In this document: positions 1 through 7,700 of the stretch, piece after piece | Position numbering within the stretch: the stretch's first letter is position 1 | How the letters are laid out: the number at the start of each line of letters is the position of its first letter | NCBI GenBank assembly: GCA_020060625.1 | Contig: JAGUZU010000151.1 | Span: forward strand, 1-42,196 | From: Anaerolineales bacterium | GTDB lineage: Bacteria > Chloroflexota > Anaerolineae > Anaerolineales > Villigracilaceae | Reading direction: 5' to 3' | DNA: 42,196 nucleotides | Notes under the pieces: model-generated | Told to the model about the DNA's origin: nothing | The model's input: only the letters and a program-made list of their open reading frames with translations | Database searches by the model: none | Made by a program: the position numbers and the translations under genes

Positions 1-295
1 CGCCCGTGTAGGGTCCGCTGACGGGCGGATAATGCACCAGCACCGTATGTTCCGCATCGTCTGAGAAGCCGTTTTGCGCGGCAACCAGCAGGGCGGCGGC
101 TTGCCAATCCTGCCCGCGGACCTTCGCCAGCGCGGCGCTCAATGCGGCTGCATCCGCCGCGTTTTGCGCCTCGCGGCGGTCGGCGTAAGCCAGACTTCCG
201 TCAACAGCCACCCCCGTCAAACCGATCAGCGCCACCATCCCCAGAACGATCAGGATTAACGCCTGCCCCCGTTCGGTGTTGTGTCTTTTTTTCAT
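1..295 (-). CDS. TadG/TadE-like Flp pilus-assembly protein, N-terminal part (runs off the window)
   Basis: Reading the minus strand from the ATG at 295 gives a basic N-terminus, MKKRHNTERGQA, one hydrophobic segment (LILIVLGMVALIGLTGVAVD) and then the sequence DRREAQNAADAAALSAA. This pattern is the putative Flp pilus-assembly TadE/G-like N-terminal domain, a single-pass membrane protein exposed outside the cell. A GGAGGG ribosome site lies just upstream of the ATG. Only about 98 codons are inside the window, so the extracytoplasmic part and any von Willebrand domain cannot be judged. The gene is divergent from the cytochrome b operon. The family call rests on the N-terminal pattern alone. Confidence 0.8.
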   Translation of the reverse strand, partial: MKKRHNTERGQALILIVLGMVALIGLTGVAVDGSLAYADRREAQNAADAAALSAALAKVRGQDWQAAALLVAAQNGFSDDAEHTVLVHYPPVSGPYTG

Positions 296-529
296 ACTGC
301 CCTCCGCAATCCGATTGTGTGAACGAAGAGGCGCGACTGGAATGCCTCCACACTTTGTGACGTGGAATCGGGCGGATGGATACCACCGGAGCCTTTCAGA
401 TTTGAAATGCGCCGCTCAAAGGACTTTTACAGAATCTTTGCAATTCCTTTCCGCTGCTTTCAAAATAATATTGATAATCACCCATAACATGTTTTGAAAG
501 AAAATTCACGGTATTTACAGGAAAACATG
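296..529. other. Divergent intergenic region between tadG-like gene and cytochrome b operon
   Basis: These 234 bases separate two divergent genes and must hold promoters for both. The stretch at about 455-490 is AT-rich and contains -10-like hexamers (TAATAT, GATAAT), but I could not pair one convincingly with a -35 box. No RNA gene or repeat is evident. Confidence 0.4.
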
Positions 530-1924
530 ATGACCGAACAAACTCCCGAACCTTCCATCTTTCAACGGATGCGAAAGAAACTTGTGCCCGAAGGAATCCC
601 CGAAGACGACCGCGGACGAATCCGCATGGTGGTGGATAGTCTTGTCCTCCACATTCACCCCTCCAAAGTGGAAGTCTCCACCCTCAAGTGGACATACACC
701 TGGGGCTTGGGCGGACTCTCCGCCTTGCTCATGACCATCCTCGGTCTCACGGGCATTATTCTGCTCAACAATTACACGCCCGCCGCGCCGCAAGCCTATT
801 TCGACATTCTCGAAATCAACTCCAACGTTTGGTTTGGCGAATTGATCCGCAACCTGCATCACTGGAGCGCGAACCTGCTTATCGTGGTGGCAGTGCTGCA
901 TTTAATACGCGTCTTTGTCACAGGCTCGTATCGTCCGCCGCGCGAACTCAACTGGCTGATCGGTGTTGCCATGCTTCTTCTGGTACTCGGCGCAAACTTT
1001 ACAGGCTATCTGCTTCCGTGGGATCAACTTGCATTTTGGGCGATCACTGTTGGTACAAGCATCATCAGTTATGTCCCAGTCGTCGGCAGTTGGCTCAGCC
1101 AACTCATCCTCGGCGGACCCGAAGTGGGCGCCAATACCTTGCTCAACTTCTATTCCATGCACATCTCATTTATTCCGCTCGCCATCTTCGGGTTGATGAT
1201 GTATCACTTCTGGCGTGTCCGCAAAGACGGCGGTCTGACGCGTCCCAAATCTGCGAATCAAATTGAAGTGGAAAAAGTCGAGCGTGTGACCACCATCCCG
1301 AATCTCGTCCACAAGGAATTGATCTTCGCCCTCGCATGGATTGCCGCGCTTCTTCTCTTCTCCATGCTTGTTCCGGCTCCATTGGAAGGAATCGCCAACC
1401 CAGCCTTATCTCCCAACCCCGCCAAAGCGCCGTGGTATTTCATGGGCTTGCAGGAACTTTTGCTGCACTTCCACCCGCTTGTTGGGGCAATTGTCATTCC
1501 AAGTATCGTGGTGATCGGCATCTTCCTCCTCCCGTTCTTTGACTTGAATCTCGCAAGCGTAGGCGTCTATTTCCGCTCCCACCGCGGACGCGCCCTTACC
1601 TTGCTCGCCGCCGGGTTGGCATTGATCGCCACTCCCATCTGGGTGCTGCTCGATGAATATCTGCTCAACTGGACGGAGTGGCTCCCAACCTGGAACACCC
1701 TACTCTCGAACGGACTCATCCCGCTCACGGTCATCCTCCTTCCGCTCATTCTGCTCGACGATTGGATGACGAAAAAATACAAAGCCGATATTGAAGAGCG
1801 CGTCCTGTTCATTGCCACGTTCATCTTCACCGCCTTCATCGTCCTCACCCTCATCGGCATCTTCTTCCGCGGACCCGGCATGAGCCTCTACCTCCCCTGG
1901 AATATGCCCGTTGTAGTTCATTAG
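530..1924 (+). CDS. Cytochrome b (fused b6/subunit IV type) of a quinol:cytochrome c oxidoreductase
   Basis: This is the membrane subunit that oxidises quinol and carries two b haems. Counted from the ATG at 530, the likely haem ligands are H110 and H124 in one helix and H211 and H226 in another. The 15-residue spacing of the second pair is b6-like rather than bc1-like. The quinol-site region reads NPAKAPWYFMGLQE, replacing the classical PEWY with APWY as in many bacterial menaquinol enzymes. About eight hydrophobic segments span one 464-residue chain, so the b6 and subunit IV halves are fused. AGGA at 519-522 favours 530 (or 527) over the TTG at 494. The Rieske and cytochrome c genes follow. 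Confidence 0.92.
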   Translation: MTEQTPEPSIFQRMRKKLVPEGIPEDDRGRIRMVVDSLVLHIHPSKVEVSTLKWTYTWGLGGLSALLMTILGLTGIILLNNYTPAAPQAYFDILEINSNVWFGELIRNLHHWSANLLIVVAVLHLIRVFVTGSYRPPRELNWLIGVAMLLLVLGANFTGYLLPWDQLAFWAITVGTSIISYVPVVGSWLSQLILGGPEVGANTLLNFYSMHISFIPLAIFGLMMYHFWRVRKDGGLTRPKSANQIEVEKVERVTTIPNLVHKELIFALAWIAALLLFSMLVPAPLEGIANPALSPNPAKAPWYFMGLQELLLHFHPLVGAIVIPSIVVIGIFLLPFFDLNLASVGVYFRSHRGRALTLLAAGLALIATPIWVLLDEYLLNWTEWLPTWNTLLSNGLIPLTVILLPLILLDDWMTKKYKADIEERVLFIATFIFTAFIVLTLIGIFFRGPGMSLYLPWNMPVVVH

Positions 1925-1973
1925 TGAATCGGTAAATCGGTAGGCTGATAACTCACGCATTACGCATCACGCA

Positions 1974-2029
1974 CCTTCAACCTGCAACCTGCAACCTGCA
2001 ACCTTCAACCTCCAACCTGCAACCTTCAA
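1974..2029. repeat. Heptanucleotide tandem tract (CCTGCAA-type)
   Basis: Eight consecutive 7-base units run head to tail: CCTTCAA, CCTGCAA three times, CCTTCAA, CCTCCAA, CCTGCAA, CCTTCAA. The tract fills the gap between the cytochrome b stop and the Rieske ribosome site. It resembles the short tandemly repeated repetitive heptamers known from cyanobacteria in design, not in sequence. Related 7-base-period tracts occur inside hypF and at the end of hypB in this window. Confidence 0.9.
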
Positions 2030-2048
2030 CTTATAACTGGACCTTCCC

Positions 2049-2537
2049 ATGACTGAAACCTCCTCCTCCCCCCTCTCCCGCCGCGACTTTTTCAAAATTG
2101 CCTGGGCATTCCTCGGCGGAGTTGCCGCACTCGAAACGGCGGGCGTCTTCCTTGCCTATCTCCAACCGCGTTTGACAGAAGGCGAATTTGGCTCTGTCAT
2201 CACCGCCGGCTTGGTGGATGACTTCCCGCCCAACTCTGTCACCCACATCCCAAACGGACGCTTTTACATCGTCCGCATCGGTGACGGCGGTTTCCTCGCC
2301 GTATATCACCGTTGCACACATCTCGGCTGCACCGTCCCGTGGGACTCCACCGCACAGAAATTCATCTGTCCGTGTCACAACTCGCAGTTCGACCAGCAAG
2401 GCGTGGTGGAGAATCCGCCCGCGCCGCGTCCGCTTGATCTGTTTGCGCTCACCATCGAAAACGGCGAAGTCAAAGTGGATACGGGCAATATCAGCCAACG
2501 CCAAACCTACGAAACCGCGCAGGTTGTTTATCCGTAA
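2049..2537 (+). CDS. Rieske iron-sulfur protein
   Basis: This subunit carries the [2Fe-2S] cluster that takes the first electron from quinol and passes it to the c-type cytochrome. The N-terminus has a twin-arginine-type signal (SRRDFFKIA, residues 10-18) followed by one membrane anchor (about 20-38). The cluster-binding motifs are CTHLGC (residues 89-94) and CPCHNSQF (107-114), giving two Cys and two His ligands. The length of 162 residues is normal for a bacterial Rieske subunit. It lies between cytochrome b and a triheme cytochrome c in a clear operon. Confidence 0.95.
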   Translation: MTETSSSPLSRRDFFKIAWAFLGGVAALETAGVFLAYLQPRLTEGEFGSVITAGLVDDFPPNSVTHIPNGRFYIVRIGDGGFLAVYHRCTHLGCTVPWDSTAQKFICPCHNSQFDQQGVVENPPAPRPLDLFALTIENGEVKVDTGNISQRQTYETAQVVYP

Positions 2538-2542
2538 CTTTG

Positions 2543-2557
2543 AGACCTGTCAGGTCT
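2543..2557. repeat. Short palindrome AGACCTGTCAGGTCT
   Basis: This 15-base perfect palindrome lies five bases after the Rieske stop codon and before the ribosome site of the next gene. The same core (ACCTGTCAGGT) recurs as both arms of the inverted repeat at 6137-6203. Confidence 0.85.
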
Positions 2558-2573
2558 TACACAGGACACACTC

Positions 2574-3860
2574 ATGAACCCCAAATCTCATCTCATCGAA
2601 TCCTTCATAGGCTTGGGCGCCCTCCTTATCGTCGTCTCTGCCCTTGGCTATTACATTCTCAATGAACCTGTCCGCATTGTGCAGGCGCAGGATGAAGTGC
2701 TCGCGCTTCAATTGGATGAAGCCATGACCCTCTACGCCGAAAACTGCGCCGTCTGCCACGGCATGAGCGGCGAAGGCATTGGCGCGACACCCCCACTGAA
2801 CAACCCTGCTCTGGTCACCATGCCTTTTGAAGAAATTTCAAAAACCATCGCTCGCGGACGCTACCAAACTGCCATGCCTGCCTGGGCAATCGAAGATGGC
2901 GGTCCGCTCAGCGATTATCAAATTGACGAGCTTGTCATGCTGATTCAATACGGCGATTGGGGCGCGACGGGGAATCGCGTCGTCAATCTGGGGCTTGCTC
3001 CGCTGATTCCTTTCACCACCGAAGTAGACCCAGCCTTGCTTGCAGAGATTGGCTCCTTGCTCGATGGCGCAACCCTGCAAACCGCCGTGACCCTTTTTGC
3101 CGCCAACTGCGTCTCCTGCCACGGCGCGGATGGACTTGGCACAGGCATTGCCCCCGCATTGAATGACCCTGCCGTTCGCGAGAAAACAGCGGATGAAATT
3201 CAACGCGTTATCACCTACGGAAATACGGGTACGCTCATGGCGGGCTGGAGCAATATCCTTGCCCCCGAAGAGATTACTGCGCTGGTGAGTCTTGTCCAAC
3301 GCTGGGACGAAGTTCCTCTTGGAACCATCCCCGCGCCGGATGTTCCCATCCCTGTCACTGAAGAGAGTCTTGCGTTGGGAAGTCAACTCTACGCGGCGAA
3401 TTGCTCACGCTGTCACGGACCTGAAGGACAGGGCACGCCGCGCGCGCCATCGCTTAACGTCAAATCCTTCCTCACCGACACCAGTGACCAAGCCATTCAG
3501 CAGATCATCACGCTCGGCGTGCCGGGTACTGCCATGCCCACCTGGGGCGACCGCATGACCGATGCCGACATACAAGCCATTGTAGGTTTCATCCGTCAAT
3601 GGGAGCCGACCGCGCCTGAGGTTGCCACCATCACCCGCCCAGGCGGAGGCGGTCCGCCGTGGAGGAACAACAATTCCACAACGCCAAACCTGCTGCCAAG
3701 CACAAACCCTCCGAGTACGATTTCCGGGAACAGCGCGGGCGGGCAAACCGCCTTGCAAACCCTTCTCGATTGGCGGCTGCTCATCCTGCCTGGCATTCTC
3801 CTGTCCATTGCTTTCACGCTGATTTATTCAGGCTGGGATTCCCTGCGGCGACTCCGCTAA
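2574..3860 (+). CDS. Membrane-anchored triheme cytochrome c
   Basis: The 428-residue protein has three c-type haem sites: CAVCH (C58-H62), CVSCH (from C179) and CSRCH (from C277), each starting a separate cytochrome c domain of about 90 residues. There is an N-terminal membrane segment at about 10-29 and a C-terminal one at about 398-420, so the haem domains are held on the outer face. A Gly/Pro/Asn/Thr-rich linker (about 345-385) precedes the last helix. By position it replaces cytochrome c1/f as electron acceptor of the cytochrome b/Rieske pair. Whether all three haems transfer electrons in series is inference. Confidence 0.9.
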   Translation: MNPKSHLIESFIGLGALLIVVSALGYYILNEPVRIVQAQDEVLALQLDEAMTLYAENCAVCHGMSGEGIGATPPLNNPALVTMPFEEISKTIARGRYQTAMPAWAIEDGGPLSDYQIDELVMLIQYGDWGATGNRVVNLGLAPLIPFTTEVDPALLAEIGSLLDGATLQTAVTLFAANCVSCHGADGLGTGIAPALNDPAVREKTADEIQRVITYGNTGTLMAGWSNILAPEEITALVSLVQRWDEVPLGTIPAPDVPIPVTEESLALGSQLYAANCSRCHGPEGQGTPRAPSLNVKSFLTDTSDQAIQQIITLGVPGTAMPTWGDRMTDADIQAIVGFIRQWEPTAPEVATITRPGGGGPPWRNNNSTTPNLLPSTNPPSTISGNSAGGQTALQTLLDWRLLILPGILLSIAFTLIYSGWDSLRRLR

Positions 3861-3867
3861 TTGAATC

Positions 3868-3902
3868 AAAAGAGCGACTCGCCATTTACGAGCCGCTCTT
3901 TT
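3868..3902 (+). terminator. Rho-independent terminator of the cytochrome operon
   Basis: AAAAGAGCG (3868-3876) pairs with CGCTCTTTT (3894-3902), with a partly paired interior and a T-run. It sits between two convergent genes and is A/T-flanked on both sides, so it may also stop the minus-strand DUF1786 transcript. Confidence 0.8.
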
Positions 3903-3905
3903 GAT

Positions 3906-5096
3906 TTATGGATTCGCATCCCACGGCGTGACGCCTCGTCCGCCCCCGCCTCGCAACGACCCGATAACTGCTTCTGTCAACTCGGGCAGTATCTCCGCTG
4001 TCGCCGCCAGCAGACCGAAACACCCCGCAATCATCATGTCGCCAAAAGGGACGGCGAAATACGGGCGCAATGCCCCCCTCTCCTTTTGGGAGAGGGGTTG
4101 GGGGTGAGGGGAAGGTGTGAGGACAAACATACTCCTCCTTGGTCCCGTTACCACCACGTCGAAATCATCCTGCCCAAATTCAAATTTCTTGTCCGAATAC
4201 ATCAACGCGCCATGACCCATGTCATCGAACACATCTTCGTGCTTCAACGAACCATCCGCCAGTTTGCGAATGAAACCTTCCAACTTCGGCAAATCGATCT
4301 CACCCGTGTGATGTTCGAAGACTCCCTCGATGCCCTTTTCCCCCAACCGGAACGCCAGCGCGTGGAAGTTGCCAACATTGCAGACGATCTTCTGTTTGCG
4401 TGTAGCCACTTGAAAATCAAGGCATGCGCCCAACACCGCTGCGGGAGCCGTGTCCATCACCACCAGCGGACAAGGCAGCTCCCCCGCCGAATCTGCAACG
4501 GATTGCAGGCGTGTCATGATCTTGGGAATATCTGAAGAAAGATAAGCAAAAGCGGATAGGGAGTTCTTCGCGCGGATGCGTTCGTCCAGATAATCGAATC
4601 GAAACTGACGATCCGAAACTCCCGCAGGCGCATTACCATGATCGAACACAGCCACAGCGATTGCGGACAAGTCATCCAGCGAAACGCCATAATCATTGAA
4701 CGTCTTTGAGATCAGCTTGAAATCAAAATCCTTCAACTCCAAACTTTCGACCTTCGACGGTAGACCTTTGACCTCGTCGTCGGAGATGATGCGAATCCCC
4801 AACGCCTCCACTTTATCTAACTCATCGTTCAGCGTCGTCGCGGCGGAAGGCGTCATGTACACGGGAATCCCCGCGCGAGCATATTCCTCGATTGCCCAGG
4901 CGGAAGGTCCGCCGCCCATCTGGTGTCCGGCGAGCAGGATCGGGGTCCGAAGATGAAGCGACTGCTTGAGACGGCGATGAACCATCATCGTAGGCGAAGG
5001 CAGGACGAGTTTGAATCCGTTCTCGATGTCGAGATTCGAATCGTAAAGAAAAATATCCTGCGTGCCTGTTCCAATATCAACGGCTAAAATTTTCAT
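3906..5096 (-). CDS. DUF1786 family protein (actin-like ATPase fold), with an in-frame repeat element
   Basis: The N-terminus MKILAVDIGTGTQDIFLYD has the phosphate-1 pattern of the ASKHA (actin/hexokinase) fold, and the rest matches my recollection of DUF1786 proteins, sometimes mislabelled as pyruvate formate-lyase activating protein. The biochemical role is unknown. The start is the ATG at 5096, preceded by GAGGT; upstream codons read as non-protein sequence. Around residues 328-343 the segment TPSPHPQPLSQKERGA is encoded by a GC-rich repeat (4073-4111) that also occurs in RNase P RNA here. This insert interrupts otherwise plausible protein between GPRR and VPFGDMM. Total length is 396 residues. 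Confidence 0.75.
   Translation of the reverse strand: MKILAVDIGTGTQDIFLYDSNLDIENGFKLVLPSPTMMVHRRLKQSLHLRTPILLAGHQMGGGPSAWAIEEYARAGIPVYMTPSAATTLNDELDKVEALGIRIISDDEVKGLPSKVESLELKDFDFKLISKTFNDYGVSLDDLSAIAVAVFDHGNAPAGVSDRQFRFDYLDERIRAKNSLSAFAYLSSDIPKIMTRLQSVADSAGELPCPLVVMDTAPAAVLGACLDFQVATRKQKIVCNVGNFHALAFRLGEKGIEGVFEHHTGEIDLPKLEGFIRKLADGSLKHEDVFDDMGHGALMYSDKKFEFGQDDFDVVVTGPRRSMFVLTPSPHPQPLSQKERGALRPYFAVPFGDMMIAGCFGLLAATAEILPELTEAVIGSLRGGGGRGVTPWDANP
4073..4111 (-). repeat. GC-rich palindromic element inside the DUF1786 coding region
   Basis: On the coding strand it reads CCCTCACCCCCAACCCC followed by a CTCCC/GGGAG hairpin and AGGGG. The first 17 bases are identical to the element inside rnpB at 35854-35903. 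It is read in frame as TPSPHPQPLSQKERG, adding about 16 residues without a stop. Confidence 0.85.
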
Positions 5097-5121
5097 AGTT
5101 ACCTCGCGCGTCGATGATAAC

Positions 5122-5149
5122 AAAAAAAGACGCGCCGCGAGGCGCGCCC
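5122..5149 (-). terminator. Rho-independent terminator downstream of the methyltransferase
   Basis: On the minus strand a GCGCGCC/GGCGCGT stem with loop TCGC is followed by a run of seven T. It starts six bases past the methyltransferase stop codon. Confidence 0.85.
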
Positions 5150-5154
5150 TTGAT

Positions 5155-5958
5155 CTATGCCTTCTGCAGGACGAAGAACCAATACCTGCGGTTATCCAGG
5201 TGGGGCAGGGCGTTGGGAGAATTGGGAGACAGCCCGGCAAAGTGCAGGAACTGTTTTCGCAAAATGGCGGGGACGTAGGTATTCACAAGGGAAATGCGCC
5301 GTTCGCGGTCGAGTTCCATGGCTTTCAACACGTTGTCGGTGATGTCTTCCTCTTTGATGAGTTTCAACCCCATGGACTTGACCTGTTTATGCCAGTCTTC
5401 CAGTTTTTCTTCGTAGCGCAGATCGGTGTAGAGAAAATACCCGCCGGGTCTTAGCGCGCGCTTGACGTGCTGGAAAAACTTCATGATGTTTGGATAATAC
5501 AGCGACGCCTCGACATTCACCACGATATCGAAGGAGTTGTCGGGAAAGTTCAACGCTTCGGCGTTGCCGTGCTGGAACGCGAGTCCCTCCTCGTCGTAGT
5601 GATCGCGGCAGAATTCGATGGCGCGCGCCGAAAAATCCACGCCTGTATAAGACCTGGGTTTGAAACGCTTCATGATGAAGTGCGCGCCTCCACCCCGCCC
5701 GGAACTGACCTCCAACACCTCGGCGTTTTCCCACTCTGCATGTTTGGCGACGTAATGATAGAGCTGAATCGGGTAGCGGTGGCTCTCATCATCGGGGTCG
5801 AGCGGGATTGGCTCATATCCCTGATGATGGGCGGCGTACCCGAAGTTCATGAAGATCACATCCCTTTTGACGTTGAGCGCGGAGATGAACTCGTATTGCA
5901 GGCGCGCGAGCAGGCTCTTGATGTTTGGGAATCGATGGAATAATAGCTTGTTGAGCAT
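5155..5958 (-). CDS. Class I SAM-dependent methyltransferase
   Basis: The 267-residue protein has the Rossmann methyltransferase core: motif I is VLEVSSGRGGGAHFI (about residues 81-95), the acidic residue ending strand 2 lies in YTGVDFS, and motif post-I/IV is FDIVVNVEASLYYP. The MNFGYA and NVEAS patterns resemble small-molecule/lipid methyltransferases of the phthiotriolone/erythromycin 3''-O type, but the substrate cannot be read from sequence. GAGAGAAC upstream of the ATG at 5958 is a good ribosome site. A TATAAT at 6007-6012 may be its -10 box. It has its own terminator, so it is probably monocistronic. Confidence 0.85.
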   Translation of the reverse strand: MLNKLLFHRFPNIKSLLARLQYEFISALNVKRDVIFMNFGYAAHHQGYEPIPLDPDDESHRYPIQLYHYVAKHAEWENAEVLEVSSGRGGGAHFIMKRFKPRSYTGVDFSARAIEFCRDHYDEEGLAFQHGNAEALNFPDNSFDIVVNVEASLYYPNIMKFFQHVKRALRPGGYFLYTDLRYEEKLEDWHKQVKSMGLKLIKEEDITDNVLKAMELDRERRISLVNTYVPAILRKQFLHFAGLSPNSPNALPHLDNRRYWFFVLQKA

Positions 5959-6091
5959 GGTTCTCTCCTCGGAATTGGCTTGGGCTGGCTGGATTTAATG
6001 CCGCACATTATAACCCTGCGGACATGTCGGGGAGGCATACATTTTTGAAAACAAAGGAGTCGTTTATATCACTGTACGGTATGAATCAAAT

Positions 6092-6125
6092 AAAAAGCCC
6101 CGCAGACTTTCGCCCGCAAGGCTTT
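6092..6125 (-). terminator. Rho-independent terminator of the gcv operon
   Basis: On the minus strand AAAGCCTTGC pairs with GCGGGGCTTT (10 pairs, two of them G-U), with loop GGGCGAAAGTCT, followed by TTTT. It lies downstream of gcvPB. Confidence 0.75.
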
Positions 6126-6136
6126 ACTGTTTTACC

Positions 6137-6203
6137 AAACCTGACAGGTCTCGTGGATAATGAGGCAGATTGAGAGAGTCTCTCGTGGAGACCTGTCAGG
6201 TTT
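6137..6203. repeat. Perfect 16-base inverted repeat (AACCTGACAGGTCTC arms)
   Basis: Arm 6137-6152 (AAACCTGACAGGTCTC) and arm 6188-6203 (GAGACCTGTCAGGTTT) are exact reverse complements around 35 bases. Each arm is itself nearly palindromic. The element ends four bases from the gcvPB stop codon. Confidence 0.85.
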
Positions 6204-6207
6204 TTAC

Positions 6208-7698
6208 TTACGCGTTCAAGTCATACCCCTCCGGCAGCCAGCAGCATAGGACTAATTCACGCGCGGCTTTCACTTCATCCATCCTTCCAAACCTCGTGGT
6301 GATCGGCGCGTTGTGCAACAGTTCGGGCTGGGACTTCGACTCTTCCGCGATCTTGACCAGGGCGTCGGCGAACGCGTCGAGCGTGTCTTTGTTTTCGGTT
6401 TCGGTTGGCTCGATCATCAGCGCTTCGGGGACGATGAGCGGAAAGTAGTTTGTCGGCGGGTGGAAACCGTAATCCATCAGCCGCTTGGAGATGTCCAACG
6501 CGCGAACGTCGCTGCCTTCAAAACGTCCCTCCGCGACGAACTCGTGCATGCAGATACGGTCATAGGGAATCTTGTAGGTGTCGCGCAGTTTGGCTTGCAG
6601 GTAGTTGGCATTGAGAACGGCGTACTGCGCGATGTCCTTCAAACCGTCCGGTCCGTGCATGGCGATGTAGGTGTAAGCGCGGACCAGTCCGCCGCCGAAG
6701 TGACCATGAAAGGCTTTCATGCGTCCGATGCTTTGTTTGGGGGTGACGAAGCCGTAGAGTGGCGCCATCTCATCTTCGTCGCCTTCTTCGATAATGCCGA
6801 CGAGCGGCGCGGGCAGGAAGTCCGCGAGGACAGGACCGACTCCAACGGGACCCGAGCCCGGTCCCCCGCCACCGTGTGGGACGGAGAAGGTCTTGTGCAG
6901 GTTGAAGTGCATCACGTCGAAGCCGAGGTCGCCGGGGCGCACGATGCCGAGCAGGGCGTTGAGGTTCGCGCCGTCGCCGTACATCAAGCCGCCGCAGCCA
7001 TGCACCAGCTTGATGACATCTTCAATGTGTTCATCGAACATGCCGAGTGTGTTCGGGTTGGTGAGCATCATCCCGACGACGGTATCGTCGCAGGCGGCTT
7101 CAAGGGCTTTCAAATCCACATTGCCGCGTGAATCGGACGGGCTGGTGACAACCGTGAAGCCCAACATGCCGACGGAGGCGGGGTTGGTCCCGTGCGCGGC
7201 GTCGGGGATGAGCATCTTCGTGCGTTTGCTGTCGCCGCGTGATTTGTGGTACGCCGCCATCATCAGCACGCCGGTAAATTCGCCGTGCGCGCCGGCGGCG
7301 GGCTGCAAGGTCACGCCGGCAAAGCCGCTGATTTCCTTGAGCCATTCCTGCATTTCAAACATCAACGCGAGGTTGCCTTGCACCGTTTCAATCGGCTGTA
7401 ATGGATGTGTGAAGAGGAAGCCCGGCAGGCGGCAGGTATCTTCGTTGATCTTCGGGTTGTATTTCATGGTGCATGAGCCGAGCGGATAGAAGCCGTCGTC
7501 CACGCTGTAGTTGAATTTGCTCAGGCGCGTGTAATGCCGCACGACGTCCACTTCGGCGAGTTCGGGCAGGGGAAGGTCGGAGCGGAGCAAAGGCTTGGGG
7601 GGCAGGGCAGTTTCGGGCACGTCAGAGGCGGGCATGGTCACGCCGCGCCGCCCGGGGGAGGAGAGTTCAAAAATGGTGGGTTCGACTATGGTTGCCAT
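6208..7698 (-). CDS. gcvPB: Glycine dehydrogenase (aminomethyl-transferring) subunit 2
   Basis: This is the C-terminal half of the glycine cleavage P-protein, which decarboxylates glycine and passes the aminomethyl group to GcvH. The PLP site region NLHKTFSVPHGGGGPGSGPV contains the Schiff-base lysine (K of LHKTF). Other family blocks are GFYPLGSCTMKYNPK, AAHGEFTGVLMM and DAAHGTNPASVGM. The start is the ATG at 7698, with AAGGAG upstream, two bases after the gcvPA stop, so the two halves are translationally coupled. The 496-residue length is normal for the split enzyme. Confidence 0.96.
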   Translation of the reverse strand: MATIVEPTIFELSSPGRRGVTMPASDVPETALPPKPLLRSDLPLPELAEVDVVRHYTRLSKFNYSVDDGFYPLGSCTMKYNPKINEDTCRLPGFLFTHPLQPIETVQGNLALMFEMQEWLKEISGFAGVTLQPAAGAHGEFTGVLMMAAYHKSRGDSKRTKMLIPDAAHGTNPASVGMLGFTVVTSPSDSRGNVDLKALEAACDDTVVGMMLTNPNTLGMFDEHIEDVIKLVHGCGGLMYGDGANLNALLGIVRPGDLGFDVMHFNLHKTFSVPHGGGGPGSGPVGVGPVLADFLPAPLVGIIEEGDEDEMAPLYGFVTPKQSIGRMKAFHGHFGGGLVRAYTYIAMHGPDGLKDIAQYAVLNANYLQAKLRDTYKIPYDRICMHEFVAEGRFEGSDVRALDISKRLMDYGFHPPTNYFPLIVPEALMIEPTETENKDTLDAFADALVKIAEESKSQPELLHNAPITTRFGRMDEVKAARELVLCCWLPEGYDLNA

Positions 7699-7700
7699 GT

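Larger units (their letters stand above)
5959..6207. other. Intergenic region between methyltransferase and gcvPB
   Basis: These 249 bases hold the methyltransferase promoter region, a minus-strand terminator at 6092-6125 and a 16-base perfect inverted repeat at 6137-6203. No gene is seen. Confidence 0.6.

Noticed and set aside
1974-2029. Could the heptamer arrays be CRISPR arrays or an origin?
   Set aside because: Units are 7 bases with no spacers, and no cas genes or dnaA boxes are nearby. They are simple tandem repeats.
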